Part shown: positions 5,584 through 6,346 of the stretch, in pieces | How positions within the stretch are numbered: the stretch's first letter is position 1 | Layout of the letters: each line of letters begins with the position of its first letter | Position numbers and translations under genes: made by a program | From: Deltaproteobacteria bacterium | Lineage (GTDB): Bacteria; Desulfobacterota; DSM-4660; Desulfatiglandales; B25-G16 | Assembly: GCA_003646875.1 (NCBI GenBank) | Contig: QMLT01000109.1 | Location: forward strand, 1-6,346 | Direction: 5' to 3' | Length of the DNA stretch: 6,346 bases | Notes under the pieces: generated by a model | Databases searched by the model: none | What the model saw: only the letters and a program-made list of their open reading frames with translations | What the model was told of the DNA's origin: nothing

Positions 5584-6346
5584 ATGGCAAAAAAAAAGAT
5601 ACAGGTTGGGCTCATTGGGGCAACAGGGTATGGTGGTGTAGGTTTGATCGAACTCCTCATAAACCATCCCTATGTTAGTATAGGCGCTCTTATGGCCAAG
5701 CAAGAAACCGGTAAGCCCATCAGCACAGTTTATCCTCATTTAAAAGGTTTTTGTGATCTACCAGTTTTTGATCCAGCCGATCCTAAATGCCCACATCACT
5801 TTGATATCGTCTTCTATGCCACCCCTGACGGAGTCGGCCAAAAAGAGGCGACAAAGTGGTTGAATAAAGGCATTAAAGTAATTGATTATAGCGGAGATTT
5901 TCGTTTTAATGATAAAGAGAGCTATGCCTCTTATGCTGCCAGAATCGGAAAGCCAAAGGAACATGCTAATCCAGATATTCTTCAGCACACTACCTATGGC
6001 CTTCCCGAGTTACATAGAGAAATAATAGCCAATTCTAAGTTAATTGGTAATCCAGGATGTTTTGCAGTAAGCTGTATCCTCGGGCTCGTGCCTGCCATAA
6101 AGTTCGGCCTTATAGAAACCAAAGGTATAATATTTGATGCAAAAACCGGTGTCTCCGGGGCCGGGAAAACACCCTCCCCTTTATTTCATTTCCCTGCTCG
6201 ATATGAGGCTATGAATGCCTACAAGGTCACTGGCCATCAACATGTATATGAAATCGAAAGAGAATTATCCCTCATAGCCAATAAAGAACTCAAGGTTACA
6301 TTCACGCCGCACGTTATTCCAGTGAGCAGAGGGATTATTACAACTA
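5584..6346 (+). CDS. argC: N-acetyl-gamma-glutamyl-phosphate reductase, partial at the window end
   Basis: The first 254 codons of ArgC, usually about 345 residues; the 3' end lies beyond the window. ArgC reduces N-acetylglutamyl phosphate to the semialdehyde with NADPH, the third step of arginine synthesis from glutamate. Visible are the Rossmann GxxGxxG motif GLIGATGYGG (9-18), FYATPDG (77-83), DYSGDFRF (101-108), TYGLPELHRE (137-146), the catalytic cysteine C159 in GNPGCF, DAKTGVSGAGK (185-195), GHQH (217-220), which should hold the catalytic histidine, and TPHVIPVSRGI (241-251). The ATG is four bases after the stop of the YchF-like gene, with no clear Shine-Dalgarno, so translational coupling is likely. 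Codons 2-5 contain an A9 run (5589-5597). Other arg genes would be expected downstream. Confidence 0.95.
   Translation, partial: MAKKKIQVGLIGATGYGGVGLIELLINHPYVSIGALMAKQETGKPISTVYPHLKGFCDLPVFDPADPKCPHHFDIVFYATPDGVGQKEATKWLNKGIKVIDYSGDFRFNDKESYASYAARIGKPKEHANPDILQHTTYGLPELHREIIANSKLIGNPGCFAVSCILGLVPAIKFGLIETKGIIFDAKTGVSGAGKTPSPLFHFPARYEAMNAYKVTGHQHVYEIERELSLIANKELKVTFTPHVIPVSRGIITT

Overview
The window is an ordinary-looking bacterial chromosome segment with all genes on the + strand, AT-rich (A/T-ending codons dominate, homopolymer A and T runs are common). The gene content (a RACo-type corrinoid-protein reductive activator, a FadR-like TetR regulator, an Fe-S TtcA-type tRNA thiolase and ArgC) suggests a strict anaerobe of the former Deltaproteobacteria (Desulfobacterota, Syntrophobacterales-like). 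That placement is an inference from gene types and protein flavour, not a phylogeny.

Layout. Bases 1-238 hold no supportable gene and act as leader for the first CDS. Bases 239-2137 encode a full-length [2Fe-2S]/ASKHA (DUF4445) protein of the RACo family, the ATP-dependent reductive activator of corrinoid proteins in methyl-transfer pathways. A 102-bp gap with a GGACA/TGTCC palindrome precedes a TetR-family repressor gene (2240-2857). A 214-bp intergenic region (2858-3071) follows. It contains two adjacent degenerate micro-tandem arrays of period about 9 and period 8, and two small hairpins.

Bases 3072-6346 form a tightly packed probable operon: yggS-type PLP-homeostasis protein; a TtcA-like tRNA sulfurtransferase that starts with TTG directly after the yggS stop codon; a divergent YchF/Obg-like protein whose nucleotide-binding motifs are eroded; and argC, which begins 4 bases after the previous stop and runs off the window after 254 codons. 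The operon mixes cofactor homeostasis, tRNA modification, a translation-linked GTPase relative and arginine biosynthesis.

The points most worth a second look are (1) the YchF-like protein, which keeps the family fold signatures and C-terminal TGS domain but has lost the P-loop Ser and the DxxG motif, and (2) short-period repeat tracts of 7, 8 and 9 bp. One of these, a pair of oppositely oriented heptad tracts, forms the 3' end of the ttcA-like gene and supplies its last ~20 codons and its stop. I see no CRISPR array, tRNA, rRNA, insertion sequence, defence system or convincing intrinsic terminator.
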